Shown one piece after another: positions 22,815 through 34,200 of a stretch of DNA of 64,000 nt. How positions within the stretch are numbered: position 1 is the first letter of the stretch; each line of letters opens with the position of its first letter. Source of the DNA: Motacilla alba alba (lineage: Eukaryota; Chordata; Aves; Passeriformes; Motacillidae); NCBI RefSeq assembly GCF_015832195.1, contig NC_052028.1:10645501-10709500 (forward strand), in the 5' to 3' direction. Position numbers and translations under genes: made by a program. The notes under the pieces were generated by a model. It searched no databases. It saw nothing but the letters and a program-made list of their open reading frames with translations, and was not told where the DNA came from.

Positions 22815-25367
22815 CTGCAAAATACAATAATAATAATATTTAAAAAATCAACAAACACAAGTGTAGGTGCAAGTCAACAACGGCAGTTTTGATCAAGTAT
22901 GACAGAACTGAAAAGGCCCATTTTTCCTCAGCTCCCTCCCCCCATTATTTCGCTTTGGCAGCAGACACAGCTCCCTCATCCCAACGCTATTGCTGTTATG
23001 AAACACAAATCAAGATTAAATAGGCCAACTCGTCCTCATTTAATAGCTTCAAACATGTCATTAAAGCCTGTTTTAAATAAACTCTCAAGTGACTAAGCAC
23101 AATAGTACCCTTAAAGAGCCTCCCATTGGAAGAAGCCTTCCTCTCCAAACATCCTCTAACAAGAAAATCTGGATTTATGTCTTGCTACTGTATTGTAAAG
23201 TTACTACATGAAAATCAAGAATGCACAATCAATCTAAAAACTTGTCTCACTAAACTATTTCCACAACACCAGGAAACAGTCACTCTTAGCATCAACCACT
23301 GCAAACTCTGATGGATTAACACAACTTTGGAGCACCTGGAGCCAAGTGACAACTTTTGCACCCTATCAGCATGCAGGACTGTGGGCGTTCTACAGTTCAG
23401 CTGATTTGCCAAAGACAAAACCCACCAGCTTCTCTTGCTGGATGTTAGGTGCAGGAATTCTTTGTTCAAACAGGTACATGCACAACTGGAAAAAAAAAAA
23501 AGGCAAAGTAAAACACGGCTGTAGAATTAAAGACTGTAACAAAACCAACTGTTATTTTTTTACTCATCTGCAGCAGGAGTTTTTTGAAAGTAAAAATAAC
23601 CGTTTGTATCTATTCCATTATATTCCAAAGAATGAATTCATACAAGTTAATAAAAAGTTTCTGCAGTAAGCAGTGACAATGAGAACAGTAGTTTAGAGAC
23701 AATAACAGCAATAGAGTAGAAAAATCATGACTGTAAATCATGTGTAAATTCTGCAAATCCGTGTAAATTTACAGAGAACAATGTCTCTATACAAAGAGAA
23801 GGCATTAAGTTGGAAACTCCTAGAACATGCAAATGACAATCCTATTCTGGAAAAAAAAAAAAAAAGGTTTTTTGATACTTTCAGAAGATCCGTTGGAGGC
23901 CGGAAATTACAAAAGAAAAACCCAACCAAAACCGATAGACATCTGCAACAATGTTTTTAAATTCAAAAACATATTACCAAACTGTGCAAAATAAGTGCCT
24001 TGTACACATTTTGGGTGAGGCATGATTCACAAAAAAATCTTACTCATTTGTGAGATTTTAATAAAAACAAAAAATACTAATGTAGCAAATGACTAACAAA
24101 ACCACCTGAAAAATTAAAACCGACTCGGTGTTTCATTCACGTGCTTTAATTTCCTCTCTTCTTACACAGCTCCAAAGCCATTTTCCTGTATTTTCACCTT
24201 ACATAACTCAGGTTCTGAAGCACACTCAGGTTTCAGTTACTCTTGAGGTGCAGAGCTCCAAACACACGTACTCAGCTACAGGTGAACTGGAAGTTCTACT
24301 TATGGTTGCTTGGGATTTTTTTTTTTCTTTTAGCACTAAAGCTCTGTAATTAACAACTATCTAAATAAAATCACCATTAAATTGTCCTGCAGAGCAGGGC
24401 TTGGGGGCAAGAAGGATGGATATTTGACACAGGAAGCTGAAGAAAATGCTTGAAGACTAACTGCTGCTTAACTACAATCAAATGCACATAGCTTTAGTGA
24501 AATTAAGACAAAAATTACAAATTTTGTCCCTAAAGGAGCCAAGTAAATTTAAATTAGGAGGAAATTGCCAGAAGCGGTCTGAGTCCATTTTAGGCTAGAA
24601 GCCACCTTAAATGTTTTTAACTACGGTGCTCTATCTGATTTTATGCGCCGAAGAACTTCCCTTATGTAATACTGACAGCTGCCACGAACATATGCATTCC
24701 TGTAGCATGTGGAACTAATCCATATCACAGGCAGTTTTCACTCCCACATTTTGCCATAAGGCTCCTGAGGCAGGAGCCATTCCCCTTTCGAGCAGACCCA
24801 TACACAAAAGGGCCACGAAAGCCCCGCCGTGAGCTGCCTACACAGCGATTTCTAAATGCCTCTCCTCAAAATCTTGGCAGGCGGAGGAGGTCAAAGGCTT
24901 ATTCCTTCGGGATGGCCAAAGTCCGACACGGCAGATCTTGGAGGGGACACCCGCCAACCCAAGCCACCCCAAGCCGGGGCACCGAGCCCGTTTCCACGCC
25001 ACGCTCCCCCGGGAGGTCTCCGGGGCCGGCGGGGGAGGAAGGGCCGGTCCCCGCCGCCGCCTGGGCGGGCGCCAGGCACGGCCGGGCCAGGCGAGCCCAG
25101 CTCCGCCCGCCCCAGCCCTCCGCACCTCCGCAGAGACCCCGACAGAGCTGCTGTGGCCAGAATCCTCCTCCGCCCTCAACACCTCCTGAAGCAGCGCCTG
25201 ATGCGCCCCGCGCCGCGGAGACAACGCGAGCAGCTCTCCCACCCCACCCCCCACCCTGCCTCCCCGCTCCGTTTCCCCACTGCTTCGTCCCCCCTGGAAA
25301 CAGAAAGGCCAGAGGAAAAAAAGCGAAGGTGAAAAGAGAACGAAGAAGGGCGGCCCTCACCACTTAC
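22815..25367 (-). other. CLK4: CLK4 intron 1
   Basis: 2.55 kb between the 5' UTR exon donor and the ATG exon acceptor. The right end is the CpG island and the rest is AT-rich. I see no other gene, only short A runs (for example near 23,490 and 23,850). Confidence 0.65.
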
Positions 25368-25660
25368 AACTGGAACAGAAAGCGAGCGAGCTCCGTGTCC
25401 GCCCTGCGCGCACAGACAAAATGGCGGCTGCGAGCGCGGAGAAGCTGCTTCCTCCTTCTCCCTCGTTCTCGCGGCGTCTGTGCGCCGTGACGTCAGACGC
25501 ACGGCGTAAGGGCTGGCGGGGCGGGAGACCCGGGGTGGCTCCGCCCCCTGCCCCGCCCCTGAGGCGGTGCCGCCGCAATGGCGGCCGCTGTGAGGGGCGG
25601 TGCGGCGGTGGTGTTCGTGCCGTCCTGTGCCACCCCATCCCACACGCTGGGCATCGACTT
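24900..25660. promoter_or_regulatory. CLK4: CpG-island promoter of CLK4 with CRE and YY1-type sites
   Basis: A GC- and CpG-rich block with a palindromic cAMP response element TGACGTCA at 25488-25495. Two YY1-type ATGGCGGC motifs lie on the plus strand at about 25417-25428 (CAAAATGGCGGC) and about 25575-25587, and GC boxes lie around 25515-25560. There is no TATA box. The layout is typical of housekeeping, often bidirectional, vertebrate promoters. CLK4 reads leftward. Whether a rightward transcript exists is unknown. Confidence 0.7.
25368..25450 (-). other. CLK4: CLK4 non-coding first exon (5' UTR), 5' end approximate
   Basis: A consensus donor GTAAGT on the minus strand at 25367-25362 ends a GC-rich exon immediately downstream of the promoter elements. 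The next exon carries only six untranslated bases before the ATG, so a separate 5' UTR exon is required. The transcription start is inferred from the CpG island and not precise. Confidence 0.6.
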
Positions 25661-25850
25661 TACCCACATCTTCACGGCTTTGTCAGCCAGCCTCATGGAG
25701 GAGTTCAAGCGTGGAGGGCGAGTTCAGAGGCAACTCCAGATCTGCTCTCCTGTGTTGCCTCATCAAACGCGTGTAGTAGTGCGGAAATCACCAATTAGTC
25801 CCAACCGCCAATTAATTCCTTCTAATGAACTCGCCAAACGCAGCGTTTAA
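25578..25850 (+). other. Unrecognised divergent open frame beside the CLK4 promoter
   Basis: A 90-codon frame starting at an ATG in good Kozak context (G at -3, G at +4), pointing away from CLK4. Only the first 45 or so codons are GC-rich like the island. The C-terminal half runs into AT-richer sequence with no obvious domain. I do not recognise the product and found no strong splice donor. It may be the first exon of a divergent gene or lncRNA, or chance. Confidence 0.2.
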
Positions 25851-28800
25851 GCAGCTTGGTGATTCCGCAGTTAGGCCTGGCTTCAGGCTCACAGTCCTCT
25901 GTGCGAGCCGTTTCTGTGTTAAACACGGTAAAAAACCCAGTCAGGTATTTTATCTGCGGGAGCTGCAGGGGCAGGGCCCGCTCCGCTGTGTGCCGCCGGG
26001 AGCGCTGGGCTGCCTCACGGATCCAGCTGAGTCACGGCCTGGCAGCGGAGAACCCAGCGCGCCGGGCCTGAGGCACCGCGGGGTCACGGCTGGACTGCAC
26101 CGGCAAACCAAAAACTCCTCCCGCCCTCAGGAAGAATTCAATAAGCCCAAAGAGATTGTTGCAAAGTAAAGAAAAGCGCACCCCAAAATAGGGAAAAGTC
26201 GGACTGAAACGCGAGGTTCAGGTTTAGGAGCTCACGATGTTTTATCTGGGGAAAATCACAATCTCTGAAGGTTAATGGGTAAATTGAAAAATTCCTGAAC
26301 GTAGTGGCTCTTTCCCAGAATAATTTTAGCAAGTGTTACCTCTAATATAGCAAGGTTTTGCATCTGAAGCAAAATTCAGACTAGCTAAGGTATAATGTAC
26401 TTAGAATTTAATGAGTGCTGTTGTCTTTTTAATGTCAGTCCCCATAACATTAGTAAATTGCTCTAAAATGAGAACATTTGTGGTTTTAAAATTGTCATTA
26501 AAATTCATTCGCCAATAAGAGTGAGATAACCATTTAAACCTGGTTTGCACTAGAGTGGAAATCCTGTTCCTCTTCTTGGTTTTTTTTTCTTGTTTCTTTT
26601 TCTTCTTTTTTTAAAGAAGAGAAACTATGATACAGAACACTGACACCTGTTTGTTGCCCCCTGTATTTTAAAAAAATCTTTTAACCTCATAATTCATGTT
26701 GTATACCAAATCTGTTAATGCCAAATATGGCTTTGGGGCCATTGCTTCACTGTTTCCCATTTAGCACCTGAATGATTGGTTATTATTTATAAAAAACTAG
26801 TAATATCTGCCAAGCATTAAAAGTTTTCCCAACATCCACTGATACTGTCGGAGGAATTCTCTCAGACTGCAAGCAGCAGCAAAAAGATAGAAGCATGAAA
26901 TTAAATTTACAGACAGTGAACATGCACCTGTGAAGAGGCAGAAAATATCCATGTACCTGATATTAGCCAACTGTACCACATAATTACAACTTTCCTCTAA
27001 TTTCTTAATCCAAGAGGTGTGTCTAGGAAGATCATCTGGATTTTATGGAAAGTTTCTTGCTGGAAGGCTGATGATGAACCAGTGGCAGGTATTCCTGGCA
27101 GGGCAGAGAAGATGGCATGAGACAGGATCTGCCTTTCTTGCCTTGGTGCCTTTTCTAAGTATTTACTGGGTTTTACCTTTGCTAATTTCCTCTCGTCTTA
27201 TAAATGGATGACAGGGCCTCTAACAGGGTGTAGCAGTTCAGGGACAATTTTGGCAAATTACATTTAATAGGAAAGAAGGAAATTAATGCAGAAGAGACTC
27301 TCAGAACTGACTACCTTTGGAAGCAGGAAAATTTTGGTTCTAGGATAGTTTGCTTCTGTCCTGTTAGGAATAAGGATTTTCAGCCTGGAATAGAGAAGGT
27401 TAAAATAACTGTTGTGCATTGTGAAAACAGAATGAATGGGAGCTGTAAAAATTTACTAGTTTCAGTCAGAGGCTTTCAGCTGACAGTTGAAAGAGGAATA
27501 CACCTATCAGAAGTGAAAAATTTGACTTGTAAAGAAGAAAAGCAGTGTATAAACGTTGAACCACCTTCATATCAAACATACATAAAGAAATTTCCCTCTG
27601 AAGTAAAAGCCTTTCAATGGATTTTATAGAACGTAGCCTCTCTAGACAGATTGCAAAGCAGTTTCAGCTCCTGCTCTGGGTGCTGAACAAAGTGCTTTCA
27701 AAACCCCCTCTGCCTTTCTGCTGACCCTCTGCAGACCCCCTCTTCAAAAGAAAAGCAGAATTGGAAGAAGTTCATTTTCCTTCCTGTTCAGGAGGTGGCA
27801 GTGGAGACACAGCAGTGGAGGAATGTCAGCTGGAATTTAGGTGGTGTCTCAGAGAAGGATAAAGTCAGGAGAAATTTGCTGCCCATGACCAGGCTAGGTA
27901 GCACAAAGTGACAGTCCCTCTAGAAATGGCCATTTTAAAGTCAGGAATCGGGTGAAGAACAATGAAGAATCACACTAGAGAAATTCAGTTACAAAACTCA
28001 GGAAATTCACTTGAGTGCAGTTACAGCCACTTCTGCTGTCAGCCCTTATGGTATTTACGTTTGTTTATGTGAGAGATATCCTTCTTTAATTAGACTTGCA
28101 GTGCCAAATGCGTGCACAGCTTGTGGAGTGAGCAACACACAATGCAACTATGTTTTAGATTGCTCTGTACAGCAGAGTACATTACAATTCAGTGTTACTG
28201 TGCTGCTGGGACACATTTGTGAGTGTATGAAAAGATACATTCAAGCCATTTGCTGCAAAATGCAATTTTGTAAGGTCCCTCTTTCAAATGTTTTGCAACA
28301 GGAGGTGATCCATCCTCACACAGCTCTTCAGGAGATATAGATCTTATAGAGTTTTCTCATTGTTTGGATACGATTTTTTTTTTAATTGTTTGGATACAAA
28401 ATTTAAAGCAAGGATTGTCAGCCTTGCCCAAAGCCTCAGAAAAACTCAGAAGCAGAGCCAAAAATTACTTTCAATAATTCCAGTGCTGGGTTTGCTTTCT
28501 TTTAATTACAGATGTATTGCTTTTGTTTTTCCTCCCTCTAGTGTCAGAGGGTGGCTGATTAGCATTTGTGCTTTGCCTTTAGCTGTTTATGGATTTCTGC
28601 AGTTCCATGGTTTGATTTTTACTCTGACAGAGAGATTTTCTTAGGTTCCCCTGACTGTGTGGGAGCAGCTGTGTCTTTGCTTGGGAGCTCAGGGACAGAG
28701 TAATGACAATACTGTCTCTTTATAAGGGACTGAACTGAATGGGGATGGAAAAACCACCACAAGAATTTCTAAGATACATCAGGCAAAATGTATTATTCAC

Positions 28801-29270
28801 TTCACAAATCACTGTAACTACTGATCAAGGAAGCCAGTGTCCCAGATTGTTGTGGCATATGTAAATTCAAAGAGATAATAGGAGCTTGGATGTGTGGATC
28901 AGCAGAAAGGCAAAGTGAGAGCCCACTGACAGTTGCATTTCCATTCCACAAGAGTTTATTTTTATAAAGGAAAATTTTAAAATAGATTTTTTAATTTTTT
29001 TTTTCCGATTATGCAGTAGAGTAGAAAAAATGCAAATATACTCAGCCAGGTGAAAAAGAACAAGGTATGTTTATGGCTTAGGGACACATTTTCCTTCTTT
29101 AGGAGTTATTAGAATTTTTTCTTAGAAAAGCAGTGACCCAGAAACTTTGCGTGAGCCTGGGCACTTGTGTTCATTCCCTGGTGGGGAGAAGTTGTGGCCA
29201 GGTAATCCCTGAGCCGGGGCCAGTGGCAGACAGGAATGGGCTGCGCTGCCCTGAGCGTGTCCTGAGCTGA

Positions 29271-29597
29271 GGGTGATGGGGCACCGAGCCCTGACTGTGC
29301 TGAGAGTGATGGGACACTGAGCCCTGGCTGTGCTGAGGGCGATGGGGGCACCGAGCCCTGGCTGTGCCGAGGGCGATGGGACACCGAGCCCTGGCGGTGC
29401 TGAGGGCCATGGGGACACCGAGCCCTGGCTGTGCCGAGGGTGATGGGACACCAAGCCCTGGCTGTGCCGAGGTTGATGGGACACCGAGCCCTGGCTGTGC
29501 CGAGGGTGATGGGACACCAAGCCCTGGCTGTGCCGAGGGCGATGGGGACACCGAGCCCTGGCTGTGCTGAGGGCGATGGGGGCACCGAGCCCTGGCA
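29271..29597. repeat. 33-34 bp minisatellite, about 9.8 copies
   Basis: Nine full units of 33 or 34 bp plus a partial tenth. The plus-strand consensus begins gggtgatgggacaccgagcc and continues ctggctgtgccga. Units differ at a few positions (tgat/cgat, acaccg/acacca, gccga/gctga), and the extra base in 34-bp units falls in the G run. Open frames on both strands across it are a by-product of the 33-bp period. Confidence 0.95.
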
Positions 29598-31130
29598 GCT
29601 CACCCGGAGCAGGGAGTGTTCCCTCCAGCAGGCTGGGTTTCACTCTGGTGATACACGGGCCAGCTGGGCTCACCTTGGGCTGGGCTGAGCTGATCCACTC
29701 CCTTTAACTGAAAAGCTCACAGGGGTGGTTGAAGCGTGGACTTTTCTCACTCTCTGTGGCACAGCTGGGCCTCCTGAGGATTGAAATGCTTTAGCCTAAT
29801 AGAGAATTAGGGGCTTCACATGGGGAAGCCTGGATAAGCCACAGTTTACAGGAAATTCAGCCAGATGATCAACAGTTCCTTTTGGCAAGAGGAGCTCTGG
29901 CACTGTAAGAACACTGCTGAGAAAGGAGGCTGCACATCCATTTCCACAGGCTTTGGAGTCAGTGACACCCTCACATCGAGCCGTTCTCCCTTGGTGACAG
30001 CAGGCTGGACCAGCTGTGCTGAGCAGCAGTCACTCACAGAACCACTATGGTGCAGGTGCCAAATGTTACATCAAGGGAATTCCACCACTTCTGTCTACAC
30101 AAGTTTCACCTCTGAGCCTCTTTCTTCTTTATTTATAAGAATTTTAAGCTGCTTGAACCAATGATGTCTCTTGCTGTACACTGTTACTGAAATGGGCCCT
30201 CATCTCAGTAGCACCTCTCAGCTTATTATTTGTATTGCCATCAGCAAAACAAATATTAAAAGAACACATTTAAACATCAGTTGTACCAGAGCTTTATAGA
30301 AACAAACTAAAAATCCTCAGAGCCAGTCTCAGTTTTTTCCTCCTGTTGTTATGAAGTTTCCATTCTACAAATCCTATTTGGGAAATACTTTGTTATGGGA
30401 ACTGTGAATCTGTCTCCTCTCCTTGCAGTGCACGTGCTTGAACTTCATGTGTGAGGATGAAGAGAGAAGCAGTAAAGTGGAAATGAGAAAGAGCAGAAAC
30501 CACAGGTTTCTTCCTACACACATATTCATTAATTGCTGTGCAGAGTCAGGGACATCTCTTTGTATTTTTGGAGTTTCAAAGCAATGTGACTTTCTTCACA
30601 GCCTATCCTGTAGAAATCTTTATTATGTATAAAATCAAAGAAAAAATCCACACAGCCAAGACTTTTTTTTTTTTTTAATTATTATTCTTATCTGACACTC
30701 ACATTACAAAATTTAGAAACCATAGACAGTTCAGGCAAACTGTTAAAACACAGTATAAATTAGGGGGGTTTAATATATAAATCCTATACATAGGTAAGTT
30801 AGCTGGAACATGACTGACAAAAGGATTTCATAACAATCTTACCACAACTGTATAAAAAGGCATGGGAGTAGGATGGGCACTATCATCATGAATGCAGGTT
30901 AAGACATTTTCCACAACAGCTATAAAGCGTAACAATGACCATGCTATTCTCGCAGTGTTTATGTGGGCTACAGGATGCATATTACCAATAACATTTTGCA
31001 AGATCTATGTACAGTCACAAAATCATAACAGCCACTTTCAAGTAACTTTACTGTTTCCTGCCTGTGCAATTAATAGTGTTGGTATTCTGGGAATTTCTAA
31101 CAAAGCTACATGGTTTGAGTATTATGGATG

Positions 31131-31203
31131 GGTTAAAAGTTGGACTCGATGATCTTAAAGGTCCTTTCCAACATAAAGGACTCTACAATTTTATGATTCT
31201 ATG
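31131..31203 (+). mobile_element. CR1 LINE 3' terminus
   Basis: It carries the diagnostic CR1 end: ttggactcgatgatcttaaa, ggtcctttccaac, then the terminal attttatgattctatgg. Only the last 70 or so bases are recognisable. It is inserted in plus orientation. Confidence 0.85.
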
Positions 31204-34200
31204 GTAGAGAGATTTCAATTTGACCTGAAAATGCTAATCACAACATGAATTTTTTAATTTAATGAAAAAGATACAGGAAAAGCACAGTTCCTCATTGCTA
31301 TCACTCACATGATTAATACATACCACTCTTTTAAGCCATATTTATTTCTTAGCTTGATTATTTTTAAAACCTTAAGTGATAATTTAGTTCCCATTTATCT
31401 AAGCACAGCTGTAAAAAGGACTAACACCAGAAGAAATGTAAAACTAAAATTTGGATATCTTTTTGGGTAATTTTTTGAAAGGACATGCTTCCCAGGTAGC
31501 CCTGGGCCTGTCATGCAAACTTTGAATTTCTCAGTCTGAAAATAAGATAGTTCTGCTTGTCCATTTTTACTCTGTGCTTTTAGGTCTGTGACTAAATAGT
31601 ATAATTCTAATAGTTTTAGAATACTACATTCTTGGAGTTTAGTTAAGATAGTTGATAGTCACTGTTGCTAAAAGCGAAAAAAAATCTTAAAATCCAATTT
31701 TTCACCTTTATAAGCTTATTAATGCTTGCTAAGAGTTCTGGAACCCAGAGGATAATTTGTTTTCCATCTATGTTGTGTATTAATAATGGTGTTTTTACAG
31801 ATAGACCCCAAAGGGAAGTAATTGTACCTTTGTAAGAATCAGACTTTGAAACACTTGAATTTAATAGCTCTGTGTGTGCATCTTTCACTAAGTTGTAATA
31901 ATTTGGACAATTGTATTGGAACAACTCCTTCTGATTCAAGGCAAGGACAGACAGTAAGTGATAACCCAGCTTGGGCTGCAAAAGAAACACAGATGATGTC
32001 AACAGCCTAAACTACAGCCCCCATTTTCTATAATCTGTTTGCCCACAGACCATCAATAACCCATCATATATTAATTTCAAAATGACTGGAATTTTAGAAG
32101 CATAATTCAATAATGAAAGGGGGGATGTAGTACTGACCAGTAATAGTTCACTGAGGAAGTTATGTTGCTCTGAAAGGTAGCTGGAATATGTAATTTTCTG
32201 TTCAAAATTCCATCAGATGGGGCTTTGCACCTTTTAGAAAGAAGATTCCTTTAAAAACATGTAAGTTGTAGGACTCCTGAGCTCTGAACTCCTAAGTCTT
32301 CTGCACTCTAGGAGGCCTGGGAACATTGCTACACTGCAATATTAATCTGGGTTGGCAGTTTTAAGGCCATGGGGATGAAAAGAGAGAAGGACTCGTATTC
32401 TGTTATGACAGATCTGGAGTGTGAATACAGAGCCTTTGTATGGCAGAGAGCTAGAAAAATGTTCCTTTGGCATTTTGCAAGAGCTGTTTATGGAGCAAAA
32501 TACCACTTCTGTGGAGGGAAAGGCATCAAGGGAGGAGTGAGCAGTCCAAGCCACTCTGAATTTACAGCACTCCGGCCTGTGCTGGCCACGGAGCAGGGCA
32601 GGGGAGCTGGGCAGGAGTGACTCACACTTAGCTTCTTTCTGCAGCTGAGGCTGCTGCCTGAGTTTGAGTGTCTTGCCCCCATACAGAGTGTATGAAATAC
32701 CAGCCATACAAGCTGTTTGCTCCCTAGCTGCACTGGCATAACGTAACAATGCAGGATGTGATGCCTGGTATGAGCATTAGCTTTAGTGTACTTAGTATTT
32801 TTTGCCTATCTGACAATATGCAGAAAGAATTGTAAAACAAATTGTTACAAACCAGATAAAACTTCAGATCTGTTCCATCTAAAAAGGTAACCGGTTCCGC
32901 TGTTCCACAGAGCAGGGAGCAGTGGTTTCAGGGGAAGGGACACACTCTAGCCAATATTAAAACAAAATTATTGGTAACATTTTCTGCACCAGTATTTCAC
33001 TGTATTCTCTCCTGCCTTTGCCTGCCTAGCTGCCATTGGTATTAACAGAAGATATTTTGTTCCACTCTGCCACCATACAGTGAAATATGAAAGTTAACAA
33101 CCATCAAAGTATTTCTCATAATTTTTAAAATACTTATTTTTCTTAGATCTTAAAATCTCTTAAAATCTCTGAAGTAACAAATTCTTCACTGCTTTAAGTC
33201 CACTGGAGAAAACTTCTTTCAGTTCAAAGAATTTTCTCGTAATCATTCTGTTGGGTGGGTAAGGAAGCATAGTAGGCTTTGCGTCAGGTGAACTTCTAAG
33301 AACTTTCCTTCAAAAGGGATGTGTTCCAGAAAAGCCAGAGTGCAGGCTCAGCCGTGAATGTGCACTCAGGATCATCCCCTGGTGCCTGTGCTGCCATCCC
33401 GAGAGCTGGGTACCCACACTTCAGGAATGCCCTGCACCACCTACAGAGGGAATTCCACTTCGCAGGTGATGTTAGAAAGAACGAAAGAAAGGACAGCTCT
33501 GGCCCACAGTTGAGTCTGAGCAGTAACAAAGGGGCTTTTCCTTGTTTCCTTGTCACTTCCTAACCCCACTCTGCAACTACAACAATGGAAATAATCAGTT
33601 CACAATCAAAGGGGGTTTAATTTCCAGTGAGAGAGTAATTTGAGACAGAATGGCTAATTTCTACCAGTATAAAAAGAGCAAAAGGTTCTTAAAGCCAGAA
33701 AGTCAAATTTTGCTCTCAGACATGAATTAATTCATTGGATCAGATTTAGTCCTTGAATTTGCTGCTGAAATTTCAACAATGTCAAAGAAAACTTTTGCTA
33801 AGGCTGGACTTTCACCCTATTAAGTGCATCTCCCATCTGAGAGTTGCACCTGGCACAGAGACTACACCAGCTGGCAGTACAGTTTAATACCTATGAATAA
33901 CTAAAAATTGTACTACAGTTAATAATTGCAGGACTGCTCCAAAGCCCATCAAAATTAATTGGAGTTTTTCCTCTGGCACATTGCTATGCTTGGAATCAGT
34001 CTCATTCCATGGAACACAGTCAGTGCTAGGCCAGAGACTGTTAACTGTGTAACATTTTTACACTGATATGCATAACTATTTTTTTTACTAACATCTCTTT
34101 TTGGTTGATAATTCCAATTACATATTCAGTGATCTGAGCTCCATTCTAAACTGGATTTACAGTCATGTGCAAACCAGTGCTCACGTGCTTTAAAAAAAGG

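Noticed and set aside
24838..25490. Long frames on both strands in the CLK4 island (138 to 192 codons)
   Set aside because: GC-rich shadows in CLK4 intron 1 and 5' UTR. None starts with or joins to CLK4.
28011..28340. Cysteine-rich 109-codon plus-strand frame resembling a small secreted protein
   Set aside because: There is no signal peptide (a polar start), no regular cysteine spacing and no splice context. Probably chance.
29271..29597. Possible CRISPR array
   Set aside because: The 33-34 bp units are directly adjacent, with no spacers, in a vertebrate genome.
29122..29673. 183-codon repeat protein on the minus strand (repeated GVPSPSAQPGL-like units), with matching frames on the plus strand
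   Set aside because: Explained by the 33-bp minisatellite: a period divisible by three keeps all frames open. 34-bp units shift the frame, which is inconsistent with a selected protein.
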